Positions 1 through 8,168 are shown, counted from the stretch's first letter. The stretch: DNA of 64,000 nucleotides from Alphaproteobacteria bacterium (GCA_024280375.1 JAJRQF010000028.1:1-64000), one strand, 5' to 3'. Translations and numbers: made by a program. The notes: a model not told the origin generated them from the letters alone.

Positions 1-2
1 CC

Positions 3-446
3 GGTGCTGCATGGAATGACCCGGTTAAGGGCGGCGAGCTTGCTAAATCACAGTTCGACCGCGGTGCAGACGTTGTTTATCATGCTGCTGGCGGTACTGG
101 CCTTGGTGTGCTTCAGGCTGCAGCTGATGCCGGCAAACTAGGTATTGGTGTTGATGCGAACCAGAACTACATTCACCCGGGTTCAGTTCTTACATCCATG
201 CTCAAGCGCGTTGACGTTGCTGTTTACAACACCTTCAAAGATGGCTCCGATGGCGGCACATGGTCTGCAGGCTTCAACGTACTGGGTCTTGCTGAGGACG
301 GTGTTGGTTGGGCGCTTGACGACAACAACAAATCATTGATCACAGCCGAAATGAAAGCCGCTGTTGAAAAAGCAAAAGCTGGCATTATTTCTGGTGAAAT
401 CAAAGTTCATAACTACATGGACGATTCAAAATGCCCTGTTAGCTAA
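3..446 (+). CDS. BMP/PnrA-like ABC transporter substrate-binding protein (3' part)
   Basis: The reading frame is already open at the left edge, so only the C-terminal ~147 residues are present. It matches the basic membrane protein (BMP, PnrA/TmpC-like) family of periplasmic binding proteins for purine nucleosides. Visible family features are the stretch around GADVVYHAAGGTGLGV, then IGVDANQNY and the TSMLKRVDVAVY helix, followed by a G-rich loop ending in LGLAEDGVGW. A Rho-independent terminator follows 25 bases after the stop, so this is the last gene of its transcript. A purine nucleoside phosphorylase (deoD) lies convergently just downstream, which fits nucleoside uptake and salvage. The family is clear; the exact ligand is inferred. 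Confidence 0.9.
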   Translation, partial: GAAWNDPVKGGELAKSQFDRGADVVYHAAGGTGLGVLQAAADAGKLGIGVDANQNYIHPGSVLTSMLKRVDVAVYNTFKDGSDGGTWSAGFNVLGLAEDGVGWALDDNNKSLITAEMKAAVEKAKAGIISGEIKVHNYMDDSKCPVS

Positions 447-470
447 TCAGCTATTGACGGACAAAATATA

Positions 471-500
471 ACCGCGCTTCATTTGGAGCGCGGTTTTTTT
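471..500 (+). terminator. Rho-independent terminator after the BMP gene
   Basis: An 8-bp perfect stem (ACCGCGCT at 471-478, AGCGCGGT at 487-494) with an 8-base loop is followed by a run of T to position 500. Confidence 0.9.
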
Positions 501-528
501 ATGGATTCATCTAAGGTCTGGTTCAGCT

Positions 529-655
529 AAAGCTTGTCTCCAAAAAGCATGCCCTCGGACTTGATCCGTTGGTGGGCACCGGTTTTTGGAATAAAGACCA
601 AGCGAAAAAATCATACAGCATGGAGTGTGAATATTATTGAACACATCATGCTTTA
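529..655. repeat. Dispersed two-hairpin repeat, copy 1 (with nested insertion)
   Basis: This is one of four related intergenic repeats in the window (others near 2647, 41443 and 43333). It begins AAAGCTTGTCTCC and has a first hairpin whose arms are versions of TCCTAAAA and TTTTAGGA. A second, weaker hairpin ends near ATGCTTTA. Relative to the copy at 41443 it carries an extra 25 nt (CATGCCCTCGGACTTGATCC and five more) in the loop of the first hairpin. Its far end overlaps the last codons of deoD, so the repeat supplies the stop and last residues of that gene. The function is unknown; such elements often act as 3' mRNA ends. Confidence 0.8.
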
Positions 656-1350
656 AATGTATCGAGCGCGATGGCGCACATATCTTTCATGGTCTGCTGA
701 CGCTCATTGGCCGATAGTTCGCGCGTAGAGCCGATTATGTCGGAAACGGTCGCAAGTGTAAGGGCAGATGCTCCAAACTTCGCAGCGAGCGTGTATAGGG
801 CGCTGGTTTCCATTTCAACGGCCAGCACTCCATAGGCCTTTACCTTAGCCAGATAATCAGGCTCATCCACATAGAAGCGATCACCGCTCATAATCGGCCC
901 AACACGGTGCGAAATCTTGCGCGCTTCCGCAGATTCAACCGCTTTTCTCAGCAATTGAAAATCCGCCACGGGCGCATAGGAAATGCCACCAAAAATCTGC
1001 TTGTTAATGCCGGAATCAGTGGATGCGCCATTGGCAATAATCACATCCATCAAATCAAGACCGTCACCCAGCGCACCGCAGCTGCCAACCCTGATCAGGG
1101 ACCTCACCCCATAAAGATTGAGCAATTCATTCACATATATCGAAAGAGATGGAAGCCCCATTCCCGTGCCCATCACAGAAACAGGCACACCATTATAAGT
1201 ACCGGTAAATCCCAGCATTCCGCGGGTTTGATTAAAGCAAACCGGGTTATCAAGAAAAGTTTCAGATATCCATTTGGCCCGCAATGGATCGCCGGGCAGC
1301 AAAATCTTCTCGGCAATCTCGCCTTTTTTCGCAGAAATATGAGGGGTCAT
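646..1350 (-). CDS. deoD: Purine nucleoside phosphorylase DeoD-type
   Basis: It catalyses phosphorolysis of purine (deoxy)nucleosides to base and (deoxy)ribose-1-phosphate in cytosolic purine salvage. The protein has 234 residues, matching the usual hexameric bacterial enzyme. Visible motifs are TPHISA at the N-terminus, MPGDPLRAK-like LPGDPLRAK, RGMLGFTGTY, IRVGSCGA, the VEMETSALY substrate loop and the VSD motif (TVSDIIG) holding the catalytic Asp. I chose the ATG at 1350 because AAGGA lies 5-9 bases upstream and the family starts with M-TPHI. A longer frame reaches 1380 but adds ten non-homologous residues. The 3' end (FKA and stop) lies inside dispersed repeat copy 1. The neighbouring BMP gene suggests nucleoside uptake plus salvage. 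Confidence 0.95.
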   Translation of the reverse strand: MTPHISAKKGEIAEKILLPGDPLRAKWISETFLDNPVCFNQTRGMLGFTGTYNGVPVSVMGTGMGLPSLSIYVNELLNLYGVRSLIRVGSCGALGDGLDLMDVIIANGASTDSGINKQIFGGISYAPVADFQLLRKAVESAEARKISHRVGPIMSGDRFYVDEPDYLAKVKAYGVLAVEMETSALYTLAAKFGASALTLATVSDIIGSTRELSANERQQTMKDMCAIALDTFKA

Positions 1351-1432
1351 GATTTTCCTTATTATTGTGGTTAAAAACAATGCTCAATGATTGCATTGAT
1401 CTTGTCCGTTTTGCAATCATTGCACCACAAAC

Positions 1433-1465
1433 AAAAAGGGCGTGAAAGCCAATTCACACCCTTTT
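1433..1465 (-). terminator. Terminator of the small membrane-protein gene
   Basis: On the minus strand AAAGGGTGTGAA pairs with TTTCACGCCCTTT around a short loop, with one mismatch, followed by TTTTTG. It sits 25 bases after the stop of the 45-residue gene and is correctly oriented for it. Confidence 0.75.
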
Positions 1466-1489
1466 CAAATACTAAATATTTGACGTAAA

Positions 1490-1627
1490 TTAACCGGTTG
1501 CACTGGCGATAACAATCGCCCCCATATCAACGTCGCCAAACATCATGGCAATTAGCATTATGGCTCCGAAAGCCGCGACCGCCCAGGCTGTAATACCCCA
1601 GCAGGATTTATTCACATAATCGTCCAT
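1490..1627 (-). CDS. Small membrane protein, 45 residues, unknown function
   Basis: A short frame encodes a polar start (MDDYVNKSCWG), one hydrophobic segment at about residues 11-30 (ITAWAVAAFGAIMLIAMMF) and a short tail with an acidic GDVD turn and a second hydrophobic stretch (MGAIVIAS). AGGG lies 6 bases before the ATG. A candidate promoter is found about 70 bases upstream and a terminator directly downstream, so the gene looks like an independent transcription unit. I do not recognise the family; a one-pass inner-membrane protein is inferred. It sits alone in the roughly 590-bp gap between deoD and the DUF599 gene. The rest of that gap (1724-1926) is AT-rich and shows nothing else. Confidence 0.65.
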   Translation of the reverse strand: MDDYVNKSCWGITAWAVAAFGAIMLIAMMFGDVDMGAIVIASATG

Positions 1628-1694
1628 ATTTACCCTGTAGATTTGTAATTTTTCTCCAAGCTATTTGACTATTTTTGTGCTTGGTTTTGCGCTC

Positions 1695-1723
1695 CCTATA
1701 ATCAAACAGACCCCCAAAGGCAA
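1695..1723 (-). promoter_or_regulatory. Candidate sigma-70 promoter for the small membrane protein
   Basis: On the minus strand TTGCCT (1718-1723) is separated by exactly 17 bases from TATAGG (1695-1700), ahead of the small gene starting at 1627. It is a prediction from spacing and consensus only. Confidence 0.35.
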
Positions 1724-1941
1724 TTATAAATGTGGCAAATACATGACAAAAAATGCAACCCAGCTATGCGGAATTGAGGGGGCTGATTTTTCACATTAAA
1801 TTTCAGTAATTTAATCAAATTCATTAAAATATAAATTCATTATGTAAACAGGAAATTATTATTAGACCTGTGAATAAACCCCAGACCCAACTAGAATGGG
1901 TTCCTCCAACTCCACCATTTTTTAATAGGAGTTGAACAAAT

Positions 1942-2640
1942 TTGGAAATGGCCATGACAATTCTATTCTCATCTGCTGACCACATCGCGCTTGGCTGGTT
2001 TCTGCTTGTCTGGCTGGGTTTTTCCTGGGCGGTTGATAGCAGCCCATTTGCTCAAAACAGCCTTTCGCACCAGATGTCCATATACCGCCGCCGCTGGATG
2101 GAAACCATGGCGAAACGCGATCTTCGCATGATCGACACGAGCATTATGGCCGGGTTACAGCAGGGAACCGCATTTTTTGCGTCAACTTCAATTCTGGCAA
2201 TTGGTGGCAGTTTTGCCCTTATGGGTTCTGCGGACGAAGTATTGCAGGTTATTCGAGATTTGCCTTTGGATATAAAAACCACGCGCCCGATCTGGGAGGC
2301 AAAATTGATCGGCCTGATCATTATCTACGCCTTTGCATTCTTCAAATTTGGTTGGGCCTATCGGTTATTCAACTATTGCTCCATTTTAATTGGCTCCATT
2401 CCCTCAGTCGAAGACCAGGATGAGACGACCCAATACGATGTCAATAAAGCAGCGGAAATCAATATTCTCGCCGGCGGCCATTTCAATGCGGGCCTGCGGG
2501 CAATATTCTTTTCAATAGGCTATCTTGGATGGTTTCTTGGCCCCCTGCCCTGGGCCATCGGCACAGCATTGGTGGCAATAGTTTTAATGAGACGGCAATT
2601 TTTCTCCGCCTCGCGAAAACTCATGGACGACGAAAAGTAA
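1942..2640 (+). CDS. DUF599 family inner-membrane protein
   Basis: The 232-residue protein has four to five hydrophobic segments (near residues 8-27, 70-95, 118-145, 190-225) and matches the DUF599 family of uncharacterised membrane proteins common in alphaproteobacteria. Recognisable points are the N-terminal WFLLVWLGFSWAVD segment, the RRRWMETMAKRDLRMIDTSI loop, and the QQGTAFFASTSILAIGG and NILAGGHFNAGLRAIFF segments. The start is uncertain. TTG at 1942 lies 10 bases after AGGAG (1927-1931), while ATG codons at 1948 and 1954 are in frame. The gene stands alone, followed by dispersed repeat copy 2 and a convergent aldo/keto reductase gene. The function is not known. Confidence 0.8.
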   Translation: MEMAMTILFSSADHIALGWFLLVWLGFSWAVDSSPFAQNSLSHQMSIYRRRWMETMAKRDLRMIDTSIMAGLQQGTAFFASTSILAIGGSFALMGSADEVLQVIRDLPLDIKTTRPIWEAKLIGLIIIYAFAFFKFGWAYRLFNYCSILIGSIPSVEDQDETTQYDVNKAAEINILAGGHFNAGLRAIFFSIGYLGWFLGPLPWAIGTALVAIVLMRRQFFSASRKLMDDEK

Positions 2641-2646
2641 GACACC

Positions 2647-2778
2647 TAAAGCATATTGCGTTCATTGGTATTCACTCAATATGCTTTATCTATCTGTTTT
2701 CGCTTGATCTTTATTCCTAAAACCGGTGCCCACCAACGGATCAAGTCCGAGGGCATGCTTTTAGGAGACAAGCTTTAA
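2647..2778. repeat. Dispersed two-hairpin repeat, copy 2 (with nested insertion)
   Basis: It fills the space between two convergent genes and ends directly at the stop codon of the aldo/keto reductase gene (2779). It runs in reverse to copy 1: ATATGCTTTA hairpin, CGCTTGATCTTTATTCC, then TAAAACCGGTGCCCA, a nested 25-nt segment with GGATCAAGTCCGAGGGCATG, and TTTTAGGAGACAAGCTTT. The nested segment is absent from copy 3 at 41443. Confidence 0.85.
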
Positions 2779-3603
2779 TCAATCCCATTTGGGAGAAAAT
2801 TCGAAATCACAAATCCGGTGGTTACGGCCAACCAAACCAGAAATCTCGGCGCATTCTTCACGGGTCAATTGAAAGTCGAATATATCGAGATTTTCTTTTA
2901 ACCGCGAAGGCGTAGCGGTTTTTGGAATTGCACCAGCATCACCAAATTCCATATGCCAGCGCAGCACAATTTGTGCCGGTGTCTTTGTGTGATTTTCCGC
3001 AGCCGCTATCACCGATGGTTCGAAAAACAGATCGCCACCCCTGCAGAGCGGGCAATAGGCAATAAGTGACAACCCATGGCGGGCGCAGGTGTCGCGCATT
3101 TTGTGCTGATCAAGATAAGGATGGTTCTCGACCTGATTGCAGGCAAGCGGGTGCTCAGATAAAGCAACCGCCTCATCAATCATCGCATTGGTAAAATTCG
3201 ATACCCCAATATTTCGCGCCAATCCTTTGGCTTTAACATCATTCAGCGCTTTGATGGATTGAGCCATTGGCACGGATGTTGATGGCCAATGAATAAGCAC
3301 CAAATCAAGATAAGGCGTATCCAGCCGTTTGAGGCTTGCTTCCACAGAGCGCTGCAAATCACCTTCTGCAATTTCGGTTGGCCAAACCTTGGAGGTCAAA
3401 AACATCTGCTCTCGGGGAACATCTGCCCCTTTGAGGCCCAAACCAACAGCCTGCTCATTATCATACATCGCGGCCGTATCAATATGCCGATACCCTGCAG
3501 CAAGCGCCTTTGACACAAGTTCAGAACAGGGCTCTCCAGCCAGTGTCCACGTACCAAAGCCAAGAGCTGGAATATTGGCACCATTCGCTTCTAAAATCTT
3601 CAT
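2779..3603 (-). CDS. Aldo/keto reductase (2,5-diketo-gluconate reductase-like)
   Basis: This is an NADPH-dependent carbonyl reductase of the AKR superfamily, cytosolic, 274 residues, a normal length for the DkgA/DkgB-type members. The catalytic tetrad is visible: Asp and Tyr in HIDTAAMYDNE, Lys in TSKVWPTE and His in LVLIHWPS. The GVSNFT motif and the C-terminal nucleotide-binding segment (GAIPKTATPSRLKENLDIFDF) are also present. It is a single gene, upstream of and divergent from the DUF1624 gene. The physiological substrate cannot be told from sequence; small aldehydes or keto-sugars are typical for the family. Confidence 0.92.
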   Translation of the reverse strand: MKILEANGANIPALGFGTWTLAGEPCSELVSKALAAGYRHIDTAAMYDNEQAVGLGLKGADVPREQMFLTSKVWPTEIAEGDLQRSVEASLKRLDTPYLDLVLIHWPSTSVPMAQSIKALNDVKAKGLARNIGVSNFTNAMIDEAVALSEHPLACNQVENHPYLDQHKMRDTCARHGLSLIAYCPLCRGGDLFFEPSVIAAAENHTKTPAQIVLRWHMEFGDAGAIPKTATPSRLKENLDIFDFQLTREECAEISGLVGRNHRICDFEFSPKWD

Positions 3604-3691
3604 ATCACCATTCCTTGATTGGTCTACTGTCTCGACTCTTCACCTGCCTATTGGTAGGGCTTTAAAAACAACAATGTAAGCTGGAAAATCT

Positions 3692-4663
3692 TTGAACGAC
3701 AAGGCATCAATACAAGAACCAATCAAAAAACCACCAAGAATCATCGGCATTGATATGGCGCGTGGTTTGGCCCTGCTCACAATGGCGATTTATCATTTCG
3801 CCTGGGATCTGGAGTTTTTTGGCTATGCGTCGCCCGGTACGACCCTGCGCCCGGAATGGATTTATTTTGCCCGCTCAATCGCATCATCTTTCATGATACT
3901 GGTCGGGATAAGCCTGATTTTGGGCCATCGCCAACAGATGAATTATCGATCCTACTCTATTCGGCTGGCGAAAGTAGCGCTTGCGGCAGCGCTGATTTCA
4001 TTGGCCACCTGGTTTTTTATGCCCGGTGGATTTATATTTTTCGGCATTCTGCACTCTATTGCCCTCAGCAGTATTTTTGCGTTGGCGTTTCTAAGGTTGC
4101 CCTGGGTGGTAAATTTAGCTGCGGCCACATTTTTTATTACCGGTCCGCTCTATCTCAAGTCGGAAATATTGGCGTCACCCGCGCTGTACTGGCTGGGTCT
4201 TTCACCTTCGCCACCAGCATCCAACGACTACGTGCCAATTTTTCCATGGTTTGGGCTTGTATTGCTCGGCATGGCGCTGGCTCAAATTGCCTTAAATTCC
4301 GGGTTCGATACCTATTTGGCCAGGTGGAAGCCTGACAACAAACTCACGCGCAGTTTTTCATTTTTCAGCAAACACAGCCTGCTCACCTATCTTATTCACC
4401 AGCCATTGCTGCTGGGATTGATTTATGTGTTTGTGGCAATTACCGGTGGGCCAGACCGAACACCCGCATTTGTCAGCGCCTGCGAACAAAATTGCTCTCT
4501 CACCCGCGATTCAGCATTTTGCACCAAGTTTTGCTCTTGCGTGGTAAATGATCTTAAACAACAAAGCCTTTGGGCCGGCATTCACGATCGCCAAATTGAT
4601 ATCAATATCGACCCGCGTGTGAAATCAATTACAAAAGCCTGTACGATTAACGCCGAGCAATAA
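3692..4663 (+). CDS. DUF1624 (heparan-alpha-glucosaminide N-acetyltransferase-like) membrane protein with Cys-rich tail
   Basis: A 323-residue polytopic membrane protein starts with the family signature IIGIDMARGLALLTMAIYHF, followed by about seven hydrophobic segments. The family resembles the catalytic domain of lysosomal acetyl-CoA:glucosaminide acetyltransferase and OpgC-type acyltransferases, so a transmembrane acyl-transfer role is possible but unproven. The tail (residues 264-323) is unusual: Cys 264, 268, 277, 281 and 283 give a C-x3-C-x8-C-x3-C-x-C array after the last membrane segment. The start is a TTG at 3692 with a weak GGA upstream; the next ATG would remove the first 21 residues. 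A terminator follows directly. Confidence 0.82.
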   Translation: MNDKASIQEPIKKPPRIIGIDMARGLALLTMAIYHFAWDLEFFGYASPGTTLRPEWIYFARSIASSFMILVGISLILGHRQQMNYRSYSIRLAKVALAAALISLATWFFMPGGFIFFGILHSIALSSIFALAFLRLPWVVNLAAATFFITGPLYLKSEILASPALYWLGLSPSPPASNDYVPIFPWFGLVLLGMALAQIALNSGFDTYLARWKPDNKLTRSFSFFSKHSLLTYLIHQPLLLGLIYVFVAITGGPDRTPAFVSACEQNCSLTRDSAFCTKFCSCVVNDLKQQSLWAGIHDRQIDINIDPRVKSITKACTINAEQ

Positions 4664-4664
4664 A

Positions 4665-4700
4665 AAACCCGCCGATGTGATTGAACACAATGGCGGGTTT
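4665..4700. terminator. Bidirectional terminator between convergent genes
   Basis: AAACCCGCC (4665-4673) and GGCGGGTTT (4692-4700) form a perfect 9-bp stem, A-rich on the left and T-rich on the right. It serves the DUF1624 gene and the convergent ialB-like gene. Confidence 0.85.
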
Positions 4701-4723
4701 GAATTGGTAAAACGAAAAGCCAG

Positions 4724-5362
4724 TTAGTTGGTTTCCTTGGCTTTCTTTTGAGCTTCCTCAAGCTTTTTACGCGCAGCCTCAGCCTTTTTCTGCAACTCTT
4801 CCTGCAGTTTCTTTTGGCGAGATTGCAGTTCGGTTCGCTTCAATGGAGGCCCATCAAATGCAGCGGTAAATCCACCAAGAGAAACCTTAATCGGGCTTTT
4901 CTTGTTTTGGAAATTAACCGAAGTCAGTGTCAGTTCACCGCCTTTTTTCAAGGCTTTGATCAGTCCCGCGGAAAGCGGAACTTCGGCAAGACAACGACTT
5001 GGCAGACAGATTGAGTAAGGCAACTTATTGGCCTTGCCACCATCAATGCTAACAGCCACACCCGCCGGGATAAACCGGCCAGATGGAACCGCTATCTGAA
5101 AGATCTTGCGTTTAATCTTGCCGGTAACAGTCAGTAAATTTACAGCCGTAACCAATTGGCCATTATCTGCGGCAATGGTAAATTGCACGTTGCAAATATT
5201 GTTCTCGCCCTGCTTGCTGCATACCTTAAACCAGGTACGCGCGTTTGGTGCAGCCGATTGAGCCTGCACACTGCTCGCCCCAAGCAGACTGCCGGCGCCG
5301 ACCAGAGAAACCACCGCAAGGGTTGCAAGAAATTTGTTGTTGTAATTTGATGTTCGTGACAT
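4724..5362 (-). CDS. ialB: Invasion-associated locus B (IalB) family periplasmic protein
   Basis: The 212-residue secreted protein has a signal peptide (hydrophobic LATLAVVSLVGAGSLLGAS, cleavage near VQAQS) followed by the IalB domain. Conserved points are WFKVC near the start, the paired cysteines in VCSKQGENNIC, the SGRFIPAGVAVSIDGGK turn and a second pair in SICLPSRCLAE. The last ~40 residues are a charged Lys/Glu/Gln/Ala helix (LQSRQKKLQEELQKKAE and following), likely a coiled coil that many IalB proteins lack or have shorter. IalB was named from Bartonella erythrocyte invasion, but homologues are widespread in non-pathogenic alphaproteobacteria, so a general envelope role is more likely here. 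Confidence 0.88.
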   Translation of the reverse strand: MSRTSNYNNKFLATLAVVSLVGAGSLLGASSVQAQSAAPNARTWFKVCSKQGENNICNVQFTIAADNGQLVTAVNLLTVTGKIKRKIFQIAVPSGRFIPAGVAVSIDGGKANKLPYSICLPSRCLAEVPLSAGLIKALKKGGELTLTSVNFQNKKSPIKVSLGGFTAAFDGPPLKRTELQSRQKKLQEELQKKAEAARKKLEEAQKKAKETN

Positions 5363-5630
5363 TTTAACAAGCTGTCCTTTTGAGAATTCTATTTGGGCAT
5401 TGTGACGTTAGAATTGGCTATCTTCAACCCTATTGTTCCAAGTTGGTAAATTGTCGCCAAATAAGGCAATTAGATGACCTCGACTAAATCCCTTAATAGC
5501 GTGAGAAACACACAATATCCACCCCGCTTTTACACTTTGGACTTCAATAAATCCACATAAACTGTGATAATCTTTGTTAATAGCTAATGAGTCGAACCAG
5601 CCGTCACAACAAAACAGATCGGATTATTCC

Positions 5631-7463
5631 ATGAACCTGTTCGTCGCCAGATATATTGGCTTCGCTTTTGCAATTTGCATAACAACTATAATTGCGATCA
5701 GTTTTTCGCCACTCGCCAATGCAGAACCTTCCCACGGCATCGCCATGCACGGCAAACCTGCTTTGCCAAAAGGCTTCAAACATCTGCCCTATGTAAATGC
5801 CGATGCACCCAAGGGCGGAAAAATCACCTATGGCGTTCGTGGTAGTTTTGACAGTCTTAATCCGTTTATCATTAAAAGCATTCGCACCACGGCCCGAGGG
5901 ATTTGGGACCCGGTATTTGGCAATCTGGTATATGAATCACTTTTATTTCGTTCTCGCGATGAGGCATTCACGCTCTATGGCCTGTTGGCAGAAAGCGTTG
6001 AAACCGACCCGGAACGCACCTGGATCGAATTTCACTTAAATCCCAAAGCGCGCTTTTCAGATGGCAAACCCGTCACCATTGATGATGTGATGTTTTCATT
6101 CAACCTGATGAGAGAAAAGGCCCGCCCGCCCTATTCCAGCCGAATGAAAAAAGTTGCAAGCATGGTGCGGGTTGGCGCGCGCGGAATACGGTTTAATTTT
6201 ACCAAAGAGGCAGACCGGGAATTGGCATTGCTATTTGGCATGATGCCCATTTTGCCCAAACACGCCACCGATGCCGAAAATTTTGATAAATCGACACTCA
6301 AGACACAAATTGGCAGCGGCCCTTATACTGTGGACGTCATCAAACCGGGCGAGTCTATTTCCTATAAAAGAAACCCGGACTATTGGGCTAAAGATTTGCC
6401 GGTCAAAATCGGCCATGACAATTATGATATGATCAAGGTGGAGTATTTTTCCTCATCAAGCACCATGTTTGAGGCTTTCAAAAAAGGCCTGTTTGATGTG
6501 TTTCCCGAAGGCGACCCGAGCAAATGGCAAAATGCCTATAATTTCCCGGCGGTCAAAGATGGCCGCGTTGTAAAAGATGTATTTCGTCCCAAAACCCCTG
6601 CCTCAATGTTGGGATTTGTGTTCAACACCCGTCGCAAATTATTCAAGGACCGCAAGGTTCGTCACGCGCTGGCAATCCTGTTTGATTTCGAATGGGCCAA
6701 TACAAACCTGTTTTTCGGTGCCTATAAGCGCACAGGCTCCTTTTATCAGGGTTCCGAACTTTCGGCCCTTGGCCGCCCGGCAAGTATCGCTGAACGAAAA
6801 CTGCTCGCCCCCTTCCCCGATGCTGTATCTAAAGACGTGATGGAAGGAAAATATCTGCCTTCGATCTCTGATGGTTCAGGACGTGACCGCAAGGTTTTAA
6901 AGCGCGCTTTCAAAATATTGAAACAAGCCGGTTACAAACTGCAAAACCGCAAAATGATCACCCCAACGGGAGAAGAGTTCGCCTTTGAAATCCTCACCAC
7001 CACCAAGGAACAGGAACGCCTTGCCCTTGCCTGGCAAAGAACGTTGGCAAGGCTCGGCATCGCGCTTAATGTCCGCTCGGTTGATGATACCCAGTTCCAG
7101 CGCCGCAAAGGCCAGTTTGATTTTGATGTGGTGATCGCGCGTTATTATGCATCTCTTTCGCCGGGTGCCGAACAGGAGTTCCGTTGGAGCTCATCTTCCC
7201 GCGATATTGAAGGCTCGTTTAATTTTGCAGGCACCGCCGAACCAGCCATTGATGCAACGATCAAGGCAATGCTGGCAGCGCGAAAACGCGAGGATTTTGT
7301 AACTGCCGTGCGCGCCTTTGACCGCGTTTTAATGTCCGGGCACTATCTAGTGCCGCTTTATCATTTGAACGAGCAATGGGTTGCCAGATGGGCCAGAATA
7401 CAGCACCCTGAAAAGCTCCCGCTTTATGGCTATCGACTGCCTACCTGGTGGGCCAAACAATAA
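5631..7463 (+). CDS. Extracellular solute-binding protein family 5 (YejA-like peptide binding)
   Basis: This is a periplasmic binding protein for peptides or peptide-like compounds, about 610 residues, typical of the YejA/oligopeptide branch. A signal peptide runs from the ATG at 5631 (hydrophobic IGFAFAICITTIIAISF, cleavage after LANA). Downstream are the family signatures HGIAMHGKPALPKGF, YVNADAPKGGKI, FDSLNPF and IGSGPYTVDVIKPGESISYKRNPDYW. An upstream TTG at 5574 is in frame but would put 19 polar residues before the signal peptide. No permease or ATPase genes of an oligopeptide transporter lie nearby; the next gene is a DsbA-like oxidoreductase. It must therefore work with a transporter encoded elsewhere. 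Confidence 0.9.
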   Translation: MNLFVARYIGFAFAICITTIIAISFSPLANAEPSHGIAMHGKPALPKGFKHLPYVNADAPKGGKITYGVRGSFDSLNPFIIKSIRTTARGIWDPVFGNLVYESLLFRSRDEAFTLYGLLAESVETDPERTWIEFHLNPKARFSDGKPVTIDDVMFSFNLMREKARPPYSSRMKKVASMVRVGARGIRFNFTKEADRELALLFGMMPILPKHATDAENFDKSTLKTQIGSGPYTVDVIKPGESISYKRNPDYWAKDLPVKIGHDNYDMIKVEYFSSSSTMFEAFKKGLFDVFPEGDPSKWQNAYNFPAVKDGRVVKDVFRPKTPASMLGFVFNTRRKLFKDRKVRHALAILFDFEWANTNLFFGAYKRTGSFYQGSELSALGRPASIAERKLLAPFPDAVSKDVMEGKYLPSISDGSGRDRKVLKRAFKILKQAGYKLQNRKMITPTGEEFAFEILTTTKEQERLALAWQRTLARLGIALNVRSVDDTQFQRRKGQFDFDVVIARYYASLSPGAEQEFRWSSSSRDIEGSFNFAGTAEPAIDATIKAMLAARKREDFVTAVRAFDRVLMSGHYLVPLYHLNEQWVARWARIQHPEKLPLYGYRLPTWWAKQ

Positions 7464-7505
7464 TCTTTGGGCGCTTATGGCTGCCCAAATTTGGAAAGGC
7501 ACAAC

Positions 7506-8168
7506 ATGCACAAGGTAGAACTGGATATCATTTCCGATGTCATGTGCCCCTGGTGCTATATCGGCAAACGCCGTTTGGAAAAAGCGCTTTCCATGCTGGA
7601 TGATATTGAGGTTGAAATCCGCTGGCGCCCCTATCAGCTGGATGCAACCCTTCCCGCCGAAGGCAAAGACCGCCAGCAATATCTCGAAGACAAGTTCGGT
7701 GGTGCCCATGCCGCACGCGACATATATAAAAACATTGAAAAAGCAGGTGAACTGGAAGGCATTGATTTCGCTTTTGATAAAATCAAGGTTGCTCCAAACA
7801 CTTTAAATGCCCACCGGGTCATTCGTTGGGCCGCCAACGGAGGCGAAGAAGCCCAACAAAAAATTGTCGAGCGCCTGTTCCAACTGTTCTTTATAGAAGG
7901 TGCCAATATCGGCGACCATAATGTACTGCTTGAAGCTGCAAAAGAAGTCGGCATGAACACTGAAATAATGGAAACCCTGCTCGCGGGTGATGCGGATTGC
8001 GCCGAGGTACAAAACGAAATATCAGCTGCACAGAAAATGGGCGTAACCGGCGTTCCCTGCTTTGTAATCAATAGCAAATACGCCGTAATGGGCGCGCAGG
8101 AACCGCATACAATTGCCGAGGCCATAAAGAACGCCGCCGCTGAAATGAAAGAAGAAGCCGTAGAATGA
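7506..8168 (+). CDS. DsbA family oxidoreductase (FrnE/HCCA isomerase-like)
   Basis: The 220-residue thioredoxin-fold protein has no signal peptide, so it is cytoplasmic. The active site CPWC lies in SDVMCPWCYIGKRRLE near residues 13-16, and the cis-proline loop is GVTGVPCFVIN. The all-helical insertion typical of DsbA and FrnE separates them. The ATG at 7506 has GGAAAGG 6 bases upstream; an in-frame TTG at 7467 lacks such support. The stop overlaps the start of the next gene (ATGA at 8165-8168), indicating translational coupling with the dehydratase. Members act as disulfide isomerases or polyketide oxidoreductases; the substrate is unknown. Confidence 0.9.
   Translation: MHKVELDIISDVMCPWCYIGKRRLEKALSMLDDIEVEIRWRPYQLDATLPAEGKDRQQYLEDKFGGAHAARDIYKNIEKAGELEGIDFAFDKIKVAPNTLNAHRVIRWAANGGEEAQQKIVERLFQLFFIEGANIGDHNVLLEAAKEVGMNTEIMETLLAGDADCAEVQNEISAAQKMGVTGVPCFVINSKYAVMGAQEPHTIAEAIKNAAAEMKEEAVE

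Noticed and set aside
5537-5571. Promoter TTGGAC...GATAAT before the solute-binding protein gene
   Set aside because: The spacer would be 23 bp, too long for a sigma-70 promoter without a MerR-type activator.
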